NCBI RefSeq assembly: GCF_023100905.1
Contig: NZ_CP064686.1
Location: 1,612,001-1,676,000, forward strand
Length of the DNA stretch: 64,000 nt
Direction: 5' to 3'
DNA from: Bradyrhizobium sp. 4
GTDB taxonomy: Bacteria; Pseudomonadota; Alphaproteobacteria; Rhizobiales; Xanthobacteraceae
In this document: one piece after another, positions 44,093 through 53,010 of the stretch
Numbering within the stretch: the first letter of the stretch is position 1
How the letters are laid out: every line of letters starts with the position of its first letter
Notes under the pieces: generated by a model
Databases searched by the model: none
What the model saw: the letters and a program-made list of their open reading frames with translations, nothing else
Told to the model about the DNA's origin: nothing
Translations under genes and position numbers: made by a program

Positions 44093-44350
44093 TCACCCCG
44101 AACTCATCGCGCGCGAGGCGATCATTTCCTGCGCTTGCGGCGTCAGCTCATAGTGGTCGCCGGCTTTCACCAGCCAGCCAGCCTCGATCATGCGTCGCGT
44201 CATGCCTGCGCTGCACAGCGGGTGGCCGCCGCCGGGATGAAACAGCGCGCCCTCGCGTTCGATCAGGTAGCCGTAGAGCCGGGCCTGTCGAAGCGGGTTT
44301 TGCATCCCTGGTGTGGGCGCCTCCATGGTCTTTCGCGCAGCGCTCCACAT
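44093..44350 (-). CDS. Small hypothetical protein (85 aa)
   Basis: Reading frame MWSAARKTMEAPT..., with an alternative ATG at 44326. The central part LIEREGALFHPGGGHPLCSAGMTRRMIEAGWLV followed by GDHYELTPQAQEMI looks like a small winged-helix or helix-hairpin element: a helix, a loop, a second helix and a beta wing. No family is recognised. It is on the same strand as the next small genes but not tightly spaced. Confidence 0.55.
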   Translation of the reverse strand: MWSAARKTMEAPTPGMQNPLRQARLYGYLIEREGALFHPGGGHPLCSAGMTRRMIEAGWLVKAGDHYELTPQAQEMIASRAMSSG

Positions 44351-44549
44351 GATGGGTTGAGATAACGGGCTGATCCCCGTCAGGCGGCCCCGGCCTGTGG
44401 CCCGGGGGCGGGGCTTCGAGCCGAGGCCGCCAGTGCCGGAATCGCAAGGACCCGGCGCGGCCCAATACGCAACGGCCCCAGGTCGTTCCTACAAAGCCGT
44501 TCCTGTCGGCATTGCTCTTCCCGGATTGATGCCGGGCAAGGCGAAGCGT

Positions 44550-44729
44550 CTAGGCCGACCAACGATCCTGCTCTTCCCGGTGGGCATGCTCGTTCAGCCG
44601 TTCGGCGATCTGATCCGCGATCTTCTCCGACTCGGCCGAGGCGACCGGCTCGCCCTTGTGGGTCCTGAGCTTGTCCTTGTCGGCTTCGATGGGAAAATCG
44701 TCGGGCTTCAGTCCGGGATCCCTGGTCAT
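44550..44729 (-). CDS. Small acidic hypothetical protein (59 aa)
   Basis: Starts MTRDPGLKPDDFPIEADKD, ends REEQDRWSA. The motif DPGLKPDDFP...EADKDKLRTHKGEPVA, followed by a helix EKIADQIAERLNEHAHREEQDRW, is one I recognise as a conserved hypothetical of Bradyrhizobium and Methylobacterium. No biochemical role is known. Length and start agree with that family; upstream extension to 44792 is not conserved-looking. Confidence 0.7.
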   Translation of the reverse strand: MTRDPGLKPDDFPIEADKDKLRTHKGEPVASAESEKIADQIAERLNEHAHREEQDRWSA

Positions 44730-44848
44730 GGCGCGCCTCATTGTGTCTCGCATCCCGAAAACACGGATGCAGGCTGTTCGTTGCTGGAACAATGAAGCTG
44801 CGATCGAAAGCCACAGCCTGGCTCAAGCACCGCGCTCCCGCGCTTTGC

Positions 44849-45058
44849 TCAGGCCCCGCCGACGGCCCGGATCACGGTGCCGCTGCCGCCGCACGTCGCG
44901 CAGGGCGCGCCGTCGATCCGCCCCTTGCCATGGCAATCGGGGCACACGTCTTCGCCCGTGCCCGTCGTTCCCGGTGCGGCTTCATCGCCTGGGTTGAGCG
45001 CTGCCGAATCCGTCGGCGATGTCCCGGTCTTGGCGCCTTGCGCGTCGGTCTTGGTCAT
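44849..45058 (-). CDS. DnaJ-type CxxCxGxG mini-protein (69 aa)
   Basis: After a disordered acidic N-terminus the last 35 residues hold two zinc-finger repeats, CPDCHGKGRI and CATCGGSGTV, as in the Cys-rich region of DnaJ. One pair of such repeats can make a single zinc site. ATG 45058 is chosen because AAGGAG lies 6 nt upstream; ATG 45064 would be too close to it. It probably binds zinc and may bind protein or RNA. A second protein of this type lies at 45915-46043. Confidence 0.75.
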   Translation of the reverse strand: MTKTDAQGAKTGTSPTDSAALNPGDEAAPGTTGTGEDVCPDCHGKGRIDGAPCATCGGSGTVIRAVGGA

Positions 45059-45269
45059 CTGCATCTCCTTCGAAAAGACCGCAACGCGCCTTGCCGCCGG
45101 AAGTGCCAATCGAGGTTGCACGCCGAGACGGCTCCCATTTGCGGGATGACGGAATCGTCGGCAACCACAGCTTGCGCGGCCCGCCAGAAAACCAGCAGTA
45201 TGCATGCTGGCTCATGGTCGATCTCAAGTTGAAAAATGCCACCGCTCGGCGGCCGGTGTCCGGATCGAC

Positions 45270-45887
45270 ATGGCGCATCCCGAGCAGGATCTGAACGAGC
45301 TCAAGATCGTCAAGGACAGCAAGCTCTATGACTATCTGGTGCTCGCCTGTCCGTTGACGAAGGACGTGTTCACGCAGCTCGGCCTTGCTCCCAACCTCGC
45401 GGAGCAGAAAGTGAATCACGAGATCACGTTCAATCCGTACTGCATGACGACGGTCTGGATCGATATGAAGATGGATGCGCCGGTCGCGCCGGTGCTGCCG
45501 CTCACCGAGCAGGGCATGCCGTGGGCGGTCGCGCGGCAGTTCCAGGATAGCGGCAACATGTTCACGCAGTTCTACACCCGCCCCAGGGACGAGCAGACCG
45601 GCGATGAGGTCATCGCGGAGGTCAAGCGACTGACCAAACTGCTCGGCGGCACGATCGACACCAGCCAGCCGCGCTGGCAAACATTCGACGAGTTCACCTA
45701 CTTTCAGCACTTCACGCCGGACCAGATCAAGACCGGCATCTACGCCGACCTCGCCCGCATGCAGGGCGCCGACCGCACGTTCTACGTCGGCGGCGCCACC
45801 GACTTCGAGCTGGTCGAGCCGATCGTCGCCCATTCGAAATACATCGTCGAGAAGCACTTCGCCGGCGGGGTCCAGCGCCCGTCGTAG
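45270..45887 (+). pseudogene. C-terminal fragment of a flavin amine-oxidase-like oxidoreductase
   Basis: About 205 codons that resemble only the distal part of an FAD-dependent amine-oxidase-like protein, ending with DRTFYVGGATDFELVEPIVAHSK, which in full-length relatives contacts FAD near the C-terminus. The GxGxxG dinucleotide fold and first half are absent. The frame is open from 45204, but the extra residues do not resemble the missing part. In another frame just upstream (around 45110-45290) a coding-like stretch (EVARRDGSHLRDDGIVGNH) may be further debris. I call it a truncated gene; a standalone short protein is the alternative. Confidence 0.6.
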
Positions 45888-45914
45888 CGGGGCGGGGCAG
45901 TCATCACCCCATCG

Positions 45915-46043
45915 TCACCGCACGCCCGTGCCCTTGCAGCGCTGGCACTTCACCACCTTGTCGCCCTTCTTGAGCAGGCCTTTGCCTTCGCAGTTCTTGC
46001 ATTTCTGCTTCTTCTTGATGTTCGGGCCTTTTTCACTGGTCAT
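45915..46043 (-). CDS. DnaJ-type CxxCxGxG mini-protein (42 aa)
   Basis: The 42-residue protein starts MTSEKGPNIKKKQ and has two zinc-knuckle repeats, CKNCEGKGLL and CQRCKGTGVR, separated by a Lys-rich spacer. Together these are the minimal DnaJ Cys-rich unit, with four Cys for one zinc. Its ATG follows GGAGCC at a short distance. The pair with the 69-residue protein at 44849-45058 flanks the truncated flavoprotein. Role unknown; redox or protein binding is possible. Confidence 0.72.
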   Translation of the reverse strand: MTSEKGPNIKKKQKCKNCEGKGLLKKGDKVVKCQRCKGTGVR

Positions 46044-46148
46044 GGATGGCTCCTGCCGCGGTGGGGGGACGGGCGCCTTGTATAGGATATTGAACCCGCG
46101 AAGCGGCAGAAATCATCAAGAGTGCTGCGCCGCAATCCCCGCGTTCGA

Positions 46149-46376
46149 TCAGGGACGTCCGCGAATATTCGCGCCGGACGGGCCGCCGACCGTCTGGATC
46201 GGCTCACCGGCCGCGCGGTCCAGCGGTGGGTGCGGCCTGGCGAGTCCGACTGTTCCGGGAGCTGCGTCGTTGCTGACCGCAGGCATGTTGACGCGCTCCA
46301 TCGTGATCGTGGCCACGATGGCAACGGCGAGGGCGATAGCACTCAAAACCAGGGTCATCCGATTCTGGTCTTCCAT
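46149..46376 (-). CDS. Small single-pass membrane protein (75 aa)
   Basis: MEDQNRMTLVLSAIALAVAI... gives one N-terminal membrane helix (about residues 7-25) with a short cytoplasmic start, then a soluble Pro/Gly-rich tail of 45 residues (GLARPHPPLDRAAGEPIQTV). A GGAGG Shine-Dalgarno lies 7 nt before the ATG. The topology is that of a small anchored protein with a periplasmic tail, or an uncleaved signal. No family is recognised. Confidence 0.65.
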   Translation of the reverse strand: MEDQNRMTLVLSAIALAVAIVATITMERVNMPAVSNDAAPGTVGLARPHPPLDRAAGEPIQTVGGPSGANIRGRP

Positions 46377-46548
46377 CGTCAGACCTCCGCGAAACGGCTC
46401 CGTAGCGCGGGGATAATGCCGGATCTGCGGTTTAGTTGCTCTCACTTGGTTCAGGCTGCGCCGGACACCACGCCTCACCCCTCGTTCTCCGCGCGGCTGC
46501 GCCACGCGTAGCGCGCAGGGCAGATGCTCGCCTTCAGGCCTCCAGCTC

Positions 46549-48198
46549 TCAGTTCGCGCTCGCGAAAGCATCCGCTGCGTAGACGACCTTGCCGCCCACG
46601 ACGGTCAGCAGGGACGCCGTGGCGCCGATTTGCTCGACGGGGACGGACATGAAATCCCGATCGAGAATCGCGAAGTCGGCGAGCTTGCCGGTCTCTAACG
46701 TGCCGCGCCGCGTCTCGTCGAAGCAGAACCACGCGCTTCCCACCGTGTAGAGGCGCAAGGCATCTTCGCGGCTGGGTGTTTCGTCCGGGCCGCGCGTCGA
46801 CAGTCCGCCGACGGTCTTGCCGTCGAGCATCCATTGCAGCGCCACGAACGGATTGTAGGATGCGACCCGATGCGCATCCGTACCGGCGCCGACATGGACC
46901 CCCATGCGCAACGCCGTGGCGAGGGGTGGCATGCTGCGCGCGGCTTCGCCGGCCTGCGCCACGATGCGGTCGCCGCCGAGATACATCGCGTCCTGCATGG
47001 TCCAGCCGACACCGAGGGCTTTCATGCGCGCCAGCGTTTGGGGCGAGGTGTTGTCGAGATGGGCGATGGACCAGCGCAGCGGCGCGAGCGGCGTCTCCTT
47101 GTTGACCTCGTCATAGAGGTCCAGGAGGTGATGGACGGATTTGTCTTCCTGCCAGTGGATGGTGACCGTCAGCCCTTGTTTGGCCGCCCAGCGAATGATC
47201 TCGCGGAACTTGTCCTTGGCGGCCGCGTCGGGCGCGTTGTTGTTGTACATGGCGCCGGTGATCCGCTCGCCGATGCCGTTGAATCGCAGCATGTCGTCGC
47301 CGAATCCCATTGGCAGGAACGGCGTGAGAGCCTTGTACTCCTCGAATTCCGCGCCGACATTCTGGGCGAACAGGCTGAAGGCAACCCGAACCGACAATGA
47401 TTTGTCGCGCCAGAGCTTTTGCAAGGCGGCGTAATGGCCAGGATAGATGCTGAAGCCGCCGGGATCCACGATCCCGGTCACGCCAAGACGATTGAGCTCC
47501 GTGAAGAACTGCCGGGTCCCGGCGACATTCTCATCGACATTCGGCCTCGGCAGCCGATCGAACAGCGCGGAGATGCTGACAATGGAGCCGTTGAGCCAGC
47601 CCGTGGTGTCGCCCGATGCGGCGCGCTCAGTCGTGATACCCGCCGGCAACTGATCCGTGGACATCCCGAGCGCCTGCTGCGCTTTCGGCGTCATCAGCAC
47701 CGCCGAATAGAACAGCTGGATGTAAGCCGGATTGTCGGGAACGGCCGACATCACCTCGGCGAGCGTCGGCCGCCGCTTCTCCGCAAATTGCAATTCGCTC
47801 CAGCCGCCGGCCACGATGATCCAGGACGCCGGGCGCGCCTTTGCCGCCTGGCGCAAGCGTTCCATGGCCTCAGGGATAGTCTTCGCGCCGATCCAGTTGA
47901 CCTCGGTTGCGTAGGTGAGGCCGGCCCGCACGGCGTGAATATGGGAATCGATCAATCCCGGAATGATCGTGCGTCCGCCTGCGTCGACGCGGCGCGTCGC
48001 GGGCCCGATCAGGCCTTCCACGGCATCGTTGCCGCCAATCGCGACGATCTTGCCGTCGCGGACGGCGAGAGCCTGCGCGATCGTCGACGCGGCATCCAGC
48101 GTCACGATTTTTGCGTTCGTGACAATCAGGTCGGCCTTTTGTGCGTGAACCAAGCTGGCCCAGCACGAGATCACCAGAATCGCCAGAAGCTTGCGCAT
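46549..48198 (-). CDS. Exported YtcJ-like metal-dependent amidohydrolase
   Basis: A 549-residue amidohydrolase-superfamily protein. Signal peptide LLAILVISCWASLVHA-Q; then ADLIVTNAKIVTLDA, metal ligands in PGLIDSHIHA, VTIHWQED, SIAHLDN and VGAGTDAHRV, and the small beta-sandwich tail GKLADFAILDRDFMSVP. The subgroup (YtcJ, amidohydrolase_3) acts on amides or lactones; the exact substrate is open. The frame is open to 48375, but ATG 48198 gives the signal peptide. A 15-bp tandem duplication lies just upstream. Confidence 0.9.
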   Translation of the reverse strand: MRKLLAILVISCWASLVHAQKADLIVTNAKIVTLDAASTIAQALAVRDGKIVAIGGNDAVEGLIGPATRRVDAGGRTIIPGLIDSHIHAVRAGLTYATEVNWIGAKTIPEAMERLRQAAKARPASWIIVAGGWSELQFAEKRRPTLAEVMSAVPDNPAYIQLFYSAVLMTPKAQQALGMSTDQLPAGITTERAASGDTTGWLNGSIVSISALFDRLPRPNVDENVAGTRQFFTELNRLGVTGIVDPGGFSIYPGHYAALQKLWRDKSLSVRVAFSLFAQNVGAEFEEYKALTPFLPMGFGDDMLRFNGIGERITGAMYNNNAPDAAAKDKFREIIRWAAKQGLTVTIHWQEDKSVHHLLDLYDEVNKETPLAPLRWSIAHLDNTSPQTLARMKALGVGWTMQDAMYLGGDRIVAQAGEAARSMPPLATALRMGVHVGAGTDAHRVASYNPFVALQWMLDGKTVGGLSTRGPDETPSREDALRLYTVGSAWFCFDETRRGTLETGKLADFAILDRDFMSVPVEQIGATASLLTVVGGKVVYAADAFASAN

Positions 48199-48210
48199 GT
48201 TCAGTCCCGA

Positions 48211-48240
48211 AATGAGAGAGGCAGGAATGAGAGAGGCGGG
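48211..48240. repeat. 15-bp tandem repeat, two units
   Basis: AATGAGAGAGGCAGG (48211-48225) is followed by AATGAGAGAGGCGGG (48226-48240), one substitution apart. It lies 12 nt upstream of the amidohydrolase start (minus strand), inside its probable leader. Confidence 0.8.
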
Positions 48241-48468
48241 TGCGACGCCACACATCCGGCGCTGGATGCGCTCGCGGACATCGCGTGTCGCAACGGGGAG
48301 TGTCGTGATCTTGACCACGTCTGGCACCAACAAAATCAGCCGGTCCACCGGAAAGTTCGGTAACGGCTCAAGCAATGATGTTGCAGCCCGCCTTCGCCCG
48401 ATGGGCTTCCGCGCGGCAGCCTCACTCGCTTTGCACCGAGCGGGGCGTTCTCCCCTGCTAATCCCTTG

Positions 48469-49332
48469 TCAGCTTGCCGGATTGCGCGCCGTGACGATCC
48501 AGGTCGCTCTGTCGATCATCACCGACCGCTCGCCGGCGCGGCCCGCGAAGGCGGCACGAACCGCGGCCGAGGCGCGGGCGCGGATGTCGTCGGGCTGATC
48601 AGCGAGCGCGCGCGCTAGCGGGCCGACGTCGAACGTCATCTTCACCGCGTCGTCGACCGCCGCGTCCCGCGTCTCGCCCTCGCCAAACGGGATGGAGACA
48701 TCGAAGGGCGCGATAGCGATATCGGTGAAGCCGGCCGCCGTCAGGATGCGAACCACCCGCCCCCGGTTGCCGAACGAGAATGGGCCGGGCACTTCGGGAT
48801 CGGGTGGCGCCGTCGGCGGGACGATGCCTTTGATCGCGTCCATCGGCAATCGCACCCAATCGTTCTCGGCCGCACCACGCCAGCAGACGAAAGCGACCCG
48901 CCCGCCCGGCTTGAGCGCACGGCGCATATGAGCGAACGCCGCCGTAGGATCGTCAAAGAACATCACCCCGAAACGCGAGAACAGGATGTCGAACGCGCCC
49001 TCGGGCAGCTCGGCTCTGCCAGCGTCGGCCACTCGGAACTGGACCGGCGTATCCGGTGGCGCAAGCGCGCGCGCTCGGCCGATCAGCGGTTCGGATATGT
49101 CCACGCCCAGCACATAGCCCCCCGCGCCGACGCGGGCGGCCAGAGCCAGACTCGACGCGCCCGCGCCGCAGCCGATGTCCAGCACGCGTTCGCCCGTGGC
49201 GGGCGCTGCGGCTTCGATCGCGGCCTGGCCGAACACCGCCACCCTGGCATCGAGCCGGGCCTGGTGGGCGACCCAGCGCTCCCCGCTTTGGCCATTCCAG
49301 TCGGCGACCTGATCGGCATTGTGCTTTGCCAT
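48469..49332 (-). CDS. Class I SAM-dependent methyltransferase
   Basis: A 287-residue methyltransferase with motif I VLDIGCGAGASSLALAARVG, the acidic strand VLGVDISEPLIGRARA, VADAGRAELPEGAFDILFSRFG, and LKPGGRVAFVCWRG. The N-terminal DWNGQSGERWVAHQARLDA is typical of the group annotated as UbiE/COQ5-like. ATG 49332 has AAGGA at proper spacing; an ATG at 49359 is alternative. It is the last of four minus-strand genes (50507-49332) that follow a TetR-controlled reductase, but gaps of about 100-150 nt leave operon status open. Confidence 0.87.
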   Translation of the reverse strand: MAKHNADQVADWNGQSGERWVAHQARLDARVAVFGQAAIEAAAPATGERVLDIGCGAGASSLALAARVGAGGYVLGVDISEPLIGRARALAPPDTPVQFRVADAGRAELPEGAFDILFSRFGVMFFDDPTAAFAHMRRALKPGGRVAFVCWRGAAENDWVRLPMDAIKGIVPPTAPPDPEVPGPFSFGNRGRVVRILTAAGFTDIAIAPFDVSIPFGEGETRDAAVDDAVKMTFDVGPLARALADQPDDIRARASAAVRAAFAGRAGERSVMIDRATWIVTARNPAS

Positions 49333-49425
49333 GACATGTCCTTGTTCTGGCCCGGTCACTGGAAGCAGTGGCGACCGCCGGGGACTTCCGAGACGATGCA
49401 GTTCATCCGGCCTATAAGCGAAAGA

Positions 49426-50352
49426 TTACGGCTTGCGCGCGTCTGCCTTCTGAAAGTCGTCCCGATGCGCGCGCACAAAGTCCTCGACCGACATCGGCGA
49501 CACCCCGGTCAGCAGGTTCACATCGTCCGAGGATCGGTCGTATCGGCCGTCCCGGTGCAGCAGTGCCATCGACTCCAAGTGCGCGACCACGTGTGCGGAT
49601 GCGCCAAAGGATCGCAGGCTCTCCAGCCACGGTTCCAACGGAATATTCATGTAGGTGATTGGACGCCCCAAGACTCTTGTGAAATCTTCGGCGACCTCGC
49701 GAAGAGTCTCCGCACGGGGACCGGTCAGTTCGTAAACCTTTCCAAGGTGAGACTCGGGATTCACCAACACCTCTGTCACGCACCGCGCAACATCGTGGGC
49801 GGCGATTGGCGACGTCTTTGCCTCTCCGAAGGGCAACATCAGCGCGTTCTGAGCGGTGATAGTCGGAACGGCAAATCGCCAGAAGAACGCGTCCATGAAG
49901 GCGGTGGGACGGATCGTGACCACCGGCAAGCCGCTCCACCGCAACACCTGCTCGGCCAGCCAGTGCTGCTTGTGCTGCGGGCTGCGCGCGGTCTCGCGGA
50001 TGCTCATCTCCGAGACCGTCATCTGCGACATGTTGACGAATGCTTCGACGCCATGGTGCCGGGCAACCGCCGCCACGTTCGTCGTAGCCTCGAGATACTT
50101 CTCGCTGGCCGACATGCTGAAGTACAGGCGCTTGCAGCCATCCAGGGCGCGGTGCACCGCGTCCAGGTCGAGCAGATCTCCGACGATCACCTCGGCACCA
50201 AGTGCCCTCAGCGATTCCGCCCGGCCGTCATCCTGCCGGACCATGGCGCGCACCTTCAGCCCGCGCTCCAGCAGAGACTTCGTCACGCTCGGTCCGATCG
50301 CTCCAACTTGGCCAGCGGCACCGGTGACAAGGATGGGATGGGAGTGTTTCAT
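49426..50352 (-). CDS. NmrA-like atypical SDR, NAD(P)-binding protein
   Basis: A 308-residue protein with an N-terminal Rossmann fold ILVTGAAGQVGAIGPSVTKSLL and RAMVRQDDGRAESLRALGAEVIVGDLLD. The catalytic YxxxK of SDRs is absent, as in the NmrA/QOR2/HSCARG group, which sense or reduce quinones. The C-terminal half (LPVVTIRPTAFMDAFFW, VYELTGPRAETLREVAEDF) fits that group. ATG 50352 is chosen; the frame is open to 50376. Neighbours on the same strand are a hydrolase and a thioredoxin-reductase-like flavoprotein. Confidence 0.88.
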   Translation of the reverse strand: MKHSHPILVTGAAGQVGAIGPSVTKSLLERGLKVRAMVRQDDGRAESLRALGAEVIVGDLLDLDAVHRALDGCKRLYFSMSASEKYLEATTNVAAVARHHGVEAFVNMSQMTVSEMSIRETARSPQHKQHWLAEQVLRWSGLPVVTIRPTAFMDAFFWRFAVPTITAQNALMLPFGEAKTSPIAAHDVARCVTEVLVNPESHLGKVYELTGPRAETLREVAEDFTRVLGRPITYMNIPLEPWLESLRSFGASAHVVAHLESMALLHRDGRYDRSSDDVNLLTGVSPMSVEDFVRAHRDDFQKADARKP

Positions 50353-50506
50353 GTCAAGGTTTCTCCGCGAGACCAATAACGGCGCTCGTGCCGGTGACGA
50401 GAATGGTGTGACCGAACAACTTCACTGGCGAGTCGTGGACCTGATGTTGAATTGGTAGTGCCCGCGGACGTCGCGTCTCGGCTGTGCCGTTTCTGCTCGG
50501 CGCGAC

Positions 50507-51262
50507 TCACGACGCCACCATGTCGGCGTGAATCGCCTCGACGACCGCGGCGGGGTGGGTCAGCGGGATCATGTGTGCAGCGCCGGGGACAACGACCGTG
50601 CGGGCGTCGAACGCTCCCGCGAGCAGACGGCTCACCGACCGCGGAGCGGCCGACGTCCGCTCGCCGACGAGCACCAAGGTCGGCACCGCGGTCGAGGTGA
50701 ACTCGGCGAGCGTGGTCCGATCGGCTGCGCTGGCGGTCATCTCGAGCCTTAGCCGCGGTGCGAGCCGTGTAACCAGCGCACGCCCCTTCTCGCCCAGCGC
50801 GTTCCACGTGCCGGCGCCGCTCCAGTGCTCCACCAGCAGGCAGGCGGCCGCACCGTGATCCGGCCACGCGCGCATGAACCGATCGCAGAGGGTCTGCCCC
50901 TCGCGCAGGGCGTCTTCTTCCCCGGGCACGCGCAGCACGCTGACGACCACAGGATCGATCAACGTGAGCCGCGCCACGCGAGACCCGACGGCCAGCCGCA
51001 GGTGAAGTCCGAAAAATGCCCCGAGTGAGTGGGTGACGAGGTGGAACGCGCCGACGCCCTGCATGTCGAGCCAGCCGCGCAGGTGGGAAACCTCGTCCTT
51101 TGGCTGCCACGCCTCGCTCGGTGTCGGCGACCGTCCGTAGCCGAGCATGTCGGGTGCCAACGCCCTGGCGCCGCGCGCCTCCAGACCCGTGCGGACTGCG
51201 GCCCAGGAGTGGGAGCCGGTGGCGGAGCCATGGAGGAGCACAATGGGAAGGTCGTCGATCAT
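50507..51262 (-). CDS. Alpha/beta hydrolase
   Basis: A 251-residue alpha/beta hydrolase: oxyanion region IVLLHGSATGSHSWAAV, nucleophile Ser in LVTHSLGAFFG (THSLG in place of GxSxG), and catalytic His in PGAAHMIPL. The acid is probably Asp or Glu in VLVGERTSA. No signal peptide. The nearest context is the thioredoxin-reductase-like flavoprotein upstream with a 36-nt gap, so the two are likely one transcript. Confidence 0.88.
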   Translation of the reverse strand: MIDDLPIVLLHGSATGSHSWAAVRTGLEARGARALAPDMLGYGRSPTPSEAWQPKDEVSHLRGWLDMQGVGAFHLVTHSLGAFFGLHLRLAVGSRVARLTLIDPVVVSVLRVPGEEDALREGQTLCDRFMRAWPDHGAAACLLVEHWSGAGTWNALGEKGRALVTRLAPRLRLEMTASAADRTTLAEFTSTAVPTLVLVGERTSAAPRSVSRLLAGAFDARTVVVPGAAHMIPLTHPAAVVEAIHADMVAS

Positions 51263-51298
51263 CGGAGATCCTGATTTCGGGTAAAAGGGACTTTGATC

Positions 51299-52192
51299 TC
51301 AAACCAGCATCGACTGCTGGGCGAAGATACCCGCCATCGCGCCTTGCGATGATGCCTGGGTGACCGAGGGCAAGAAGGGCGTGGTGAGGTCGCCGGCGGC
51401 GTAGATGCCGGGCATGCTTGTTTGGCGGCGCTCGTCGACCTTGAGAACGATGCCGCCCGGCGTATCCACCGTGGCGAGGCCCAGTGATTCATGCAGGTTT
51501 GCGGACGGCTTGGTGCGCGGATGGGCGAACAGGATGTCGACTGCGACATTGCGGCCGGTATCGAGATTGACGGTGGCGATATGCCCCTTGTGATGGGCGA
51601 TCCCGGACATCCGGCCATCGACGACAGGTATGTTGCGGCGCGCCAGATCGGCCTTAGTATCAGGCGGAATGTCGCGACCATCGGCAAAGACAGTCAACTT
51701 GTCGGTCCAGTCGAGGAACAGCCTGGCCTGATTGTGCGACTGCGGGCCGGACCAGACGAGGCCCCAATGCTGGCCGGCGACTTCAAAGCCGTCGCAATAG
51801 GGGCAGGGCACGATGGACGTGCCCCAGCCTTCGGCAAAGCCCGGAACATCAGGCATCTGGTCGGTGATGCCATAGCTCAGGATCAGACGACGCGCCCCAA
51901 AGCTTTCGCCATCGGAAGTGAGGACGTTGAAATCGTCGATGCCGCCGGAGACGCTGTCGGCCCGGGCACTGACCAGCTTGATCGTGGGATAACGCGCCAG
52001 CTGCTGCCGCGCCTCGACCAGGATGTCCAGCGGCGCCTTGTGATCGTGGCCGAGCAGGCCATGCGAGTGGCCAGCGAAGCGGTTGCGCGTCAGGCCGGTA
52101 TCGAGAACGGTGACCTTGCGGCGGGCACGGCCGAGCTGCAGGGCGCCGGCGAGACCGGCAAAGCTGCCGCCGATGATGATGACGTCATCCAT
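51299..52192 (-). CDS. Thioredoxin-reductase-like FAD/NAD(P) oxidoreductase
   Basis: A 297-residue flavoprotein: DVIIIGGSFAGLAGALQLG (FAD), VPCPYCDGFEV with a CxxC redox pair (near residue 130), and MPGIYAAGDLTTPFLP for FAD ribityl. The domain order is that of thioredoxin reductase, but the NADPH motif GxGxxA is degenerate (VWSGPQSHNQARLF), so it resembles the ferredoxin- or NAD(P)-independent TrxR-like group. ATG 52192 is used; the frame is open to 52243. Divergent from a tetR gene across a small palindrome. Confidence 0.88.
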   Translation of the reverse strand: MDDVIIIGGSFAGLAGALQLGRARRKVTVLDTGLTRNRFAGHSHGLLGHDHKAPLDILVEARQQLARYPTIKLVSARADSVSGGIDDFNVLTSDGESFGARRLILSYGITDQMPDVPGFAEGWGTSIVPCPYCDGFEVAGQHWGLVWSGPQSHNQARLFLDWTDKLTVFADGRDIPPDTKADLARRNIPVVDGRMSGIAHHKGHIATVNLDTGRNVAVDILFAHPRTKPSANLHESLGLATVDTPGGIVLKVDERRQTSMPGIYAAGDLTTPFLPSVTQASSQGAMAGIFAQQSMLV

Positions 52193-52273
52193 GGTGATGG
52201 GCTCCGTGGGAGGACAGGTGGAAACCTGCCCAATGGCTTGCATATTTCAGACACTGCGTGGTATCGTAATTCA

Positions 52274-52287
52274 AGTATTAGAATACT
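52274..52287. promoter_or_regulatory. TetR-type operator candidate (single dyad)
   Basis: AGTATT-AG-AATACT is a 14-nt dyad. A related half-site CAAGTACTGGAATTG follows about 10 nt later. It is located between divergent starts at 52192 (flavoprotein) and 52307 (tetR), in an AT-rich stretch. It is weaker than the two twin sites elsewhere in the window. Confidence 0.6.
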
Positions 52288-52306
52288 GTCAAGTACTGGA
52301 ATTGTG

Positions 52307-52984
52307 GTGACCGAAAACAGACAAGGACGGCGCGGCCGGCCCGCCAACGAGGCGCTTGGCCAAACGATCCTTGACGCCGCGCGCGAACTCTTTGTGGAAT
52401 TGGGTTTTCAAGCGACGACCTTGGACAAGGTCGCCCAGCGGGCGAAGATATCCAAGCTCAGCATCTACAGACACTTCGAGAACAAGGAGGCGCTGTTCAG
52501 CGCGGCCATCGCGGCCGGCTGCCATCAGTTTACACAGGCCCTTTTTGAAGGCGTCGATGGTTCGGCCGAAGATCAGCTCATGGCGGTGGGATCATCCCTG
52601 CTTCGCACGCTGTTGAGATCAGACGTCCGCAATGTCGAAGCCATGATCATGGCCGACACGACCAATCAAAAGTCGTTAAGCAAGCTCCATTACGAAGCCC
52701 GCCCCGCGCATGTCATCGCCCAAATCGAGGCCCTGTTGCGTCAGTTGCACGCGAAGGCGCTTCTGAATGTGCCCGATCCTCTCCGGTCCGCCCGCTTGTT
52801 TGCCGCGCTTTTCAAAGGATCCGATCTCCTGATGATCGCACGCTTCGATCAGGCGAGAGCAGAGGACGACGACGAAATCGAATCCTATTGCCGGTCGGCC
52901 GTCGCCATGTTCATTGCCGCGCACGGTGGCAACGACCACGTGGGCGGATATTTGCCTGCCCCAAGGTCAAAAGACGAAATTTGA
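52307..52984 (+). CDS. TetR/AcrR family transcriptional regulator
   Basis: A 225-residue repressor of the AcrR_C-like group. HTH: TILDAARELFVELGFQATTLDKVA, recognition SKLSIYRHFENKEALF. The start is a GTG (52307; an adjacent GTG at 52304 is equal), with GGA just upstream; the frame extends far upstream without coding character. It is divergent from a thioredoxin-reductase-like gene that it probably represses. 26 nt after its stop begins a partial tRNA-Ile copy. Confidence 0.9.
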   Translation: MTENRQGRRGRPANEALGQTILDAARELFVELGFQATTLDKVAQRAKISKLSIYRHFENKEALFSAAIAAGCHQFTQALFEGVDGSAEDQLMAVGSSLLRTLLRSDVRNVEAMIMADTTNQKSLSKLHYEARPAHVIAQIEALLRQLHAKALLNVPDPLRSARLFAALFKGSDLLMIARFDQARAEDDDEIESYCRSAVAMFIAAHGGNDHVGGYLPAPRSKDEI

Positions 52985-53010
52985 ATCGTGCGTGACCGAT
53001 GTCGTCAAAA

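Noticed and set aside
51491..52306. N-terminal extension of the third TetR into the divergent flavoprotein gene
   Set aside because: The extension is antisense to a real gene; TetR homologues begin near the HTH, and a GTG start is present.
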